This document shows positions 5,655 to 6,570 of a stretch of DNA of 6,570 nucleotides, piece by piece. Under the pieces are notes generated by a model. It did not search any database, was not told where the DNA came from, and worked only from the letters and a program-made list of their open reading frames with translations. Position numbers and translations under genes: made by a program. The stretch covers positions 1 to 6,570 of the forward strand of contig JALGZU010000174.1 in assembly GCA_025774735.1 (NCBI GenBank), written 5' to 3'. The stretch comes from a candidate division LCP-89 bacterium. Lineage in GTDB: Bacteria; Electryoneota; B3-LCP. Each line of letters starts with the position of its first letter. The stretch's first letter is position 1.

Positions 5655-6570
5655 TCAGTCAGTGCTGCTTGGTTTTTCGTATGATTTGTTACGCAATTTC
5701 TCCTTAATGAGAGGGGCTAAACGTTCATCAACAACTGGAAAAATATATTTGGCGATTGTATAATGGCCCCCTGCGCTGAGGTGACGGTCAATCCCCCCAT
5801 AAAGCTTCATACCATTTTCAGCTTTCTCCCGCATATAAGGGAGGGGATCTAATGAAGAGAGCCCCCGCTCGTTCAATACAGAAGCCATGATTGTATTAGG
5901 CTGGTCTAAATCCACAGAATCCAGGGGGATTCCGGTTAGCTTAACATAATCGTAAAACAGTTTTTCTTGCACCTGCCAGACGTTCGAGATGATAATGAAA
6001 TAAAGTGGGATATTATAACGGTCGAACTCATCCTGCATCAACTGACAGACATCGGCGGTGACGCCCCATTTCTCACAGCTTCGCGTGGCTACGTCGAACC
6101 AATCTCTGGGCAGGGCTCCCCTGGTTCTGCCAATTCTGACGGAAAACGCCCGGAAAATGTTCTTGAATAAATTGAAAAGATGGGAATTCGCCTCCAAAAA
6201 ATGTTTGGTAGGTTTATAGATTTTCAGGCGCACCCATCGCTTGGATCTAAATCTCAGCGGTGGTCTCTGGCGCGGACTGGACAGATCTGGATGGCTCGAT
6301 GTGTCGATCCTGGAAATAATATCGTTCCCCAGATATAGGAACACTAATCCCAAATCGTACTTCTGAAGAGCCAGTGACCGTTTTGCTTCCAGGTAATATT
6401 GACAGGGATCCCGATTCGATACTCCAGCGTTCGTCGCATGCACCGTAAGCGGATATTTCTCGCGAAACAAGCGCCTCATCACTTCCGGAGCGGTCTCTTC
6501 AGTCTCAACCGAAACGGACTCCAGATAGGAATCCCCGATGGCCAGGATGGATAGGTCCGGGGTACTTTCA
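5655..6570 (-). CDS. SGNH/GDSL-family hydrolase (N-terminus beyond right edge)
   Basis: An esterase or acyl-transfer enzyme of the SGNH fold; 304 complete codons lie in the window and the frame is still open at base 6570, so the start is outside. All four landmark blocks are visible in order. Block I is AIGDSYLES, with the nucleophile Ser at 6528-6530. Block II is the Gly in NAGVSN. Block III is LYLGND, with Asn at 6324-6326. Block V is DRH, with catalytic Asp at 5787-5789 and His at 5781-5783. Taking the in-frame GTG (6482) or ATG (6479) as the start would cut off block I and is therefore wrong. The GDSYLE-with-EET spacing and GIDRHLSAGGH tail resemble SGNH proteins found with MBOAT acyltransferases in exopolysaccharide loci, so its partner may lie off the right edge; that is inference. 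The gene is visibly richer in A/T codons than the others here. Confidence 0.82.
   Translation of the reverse strand, partial: ESTPDLSILAIGDSYLESVSVETEETAPEVMRRLFREKYPLTVHATNAGVSNRDPCQYYLEAKRSLALQKYDLGLVFLYLGNDIISRIDTSSHPDLSSPRQRPPLRFRSKRWVRLKIYKPTKHFLEANSHLFNLFKNIFRAFSVRIGRTRGALPRDWFDVATRSCEKWGVTADVCQLMQDEFDRYNIPLYFIIISNVWQVQEKLFYDYVKLTGIPLDSVDLDQPNTIMASVLNERGLSSLDPLPYMREKAENGMKLYGGIDRHLSAGGHYTIAKYIFPVVDERLAPLIKEKLRNKSYEKPSSTD

Noticed and set aside
5602..5763. 53-codon plus-strand frame preceded by GAGG
   Set aside because: The purine stretch is too close to the ATG, more than half of the frame is antisense to the SGNH gene, and the product shows no feature.

Overview
The window looks like a chromosomal fragment of an uncultured, free-living bacterium of fairly high G+C content. 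It makes peptidoglycan (a D-Ala-D-Ala ligase is present) and carries large envelope-type membrane enzymes. The style of the proteins (GT-C glycosyltransferase with a soluble tail, POT-like MFS carrier, zinc-ribbon Nudix enzyme) would suit a candidate phylum near the FCB group, but nothing here fixes the taxonomy and that placement is a weak guess. No RNA genes, CRISPR arrays, transposases or phage genes were seen.

Layout, left to right. (1) 1-880, minus: D-alanine--D-alanine ligase (ddl), running off the left edge and split into two reading frames by a perfect 37-bp tandem duplication at 370-443. A good sigma-70-type promoter lies at 916-944. (2) 881-1062: divergent intergenic region holding that promoter and a run of five degenerate heptamers (AACNNNY) at 979-1013. 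(3) 1063-3219, plus: a 718-residue multi-pass GT-C glycosyltransferase. (4) 3227-5430, minus: a compact operon read as POT-like MFS transporter, then zinc-ribbon Nudix hydrolase (ATGA overlap), then an 83-residue three-segment membrane protein (15-nt gap). It converges on the glycosyltransferase with only 7 nt between stop codons. (5) 5431-5654: a 224-bp A/T-rich gap. (6) 5655 to beyond the right edge, minus: an SGNH/GDSL hydrolase whose N-terminal GDS block is the last thing visible in the window.

Functionally, ddl supplies the D-Ala-D-Ala dipeptide for cell-wall precursors. The glycosyltransferase probably moves a sugar from a polyprenyl-phosphate carrier onto an envelope acceptor. The SGNH protein resembles esterases and acyl-transfer partners found in surface-polysaccharide loci. 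The MFS/Nudix/small-protein operon suggests import or export of a small metabolite coupled to clean-up of a nucleoside-diphosphate derivative, but no substrate can be named. The most notable observation is the ddl lesion: both halves keep their catalytic residues, so the duplication is either very recent, reversible, or an assembly error. I saw no convincing evidence of a wholly new multi-gene system.
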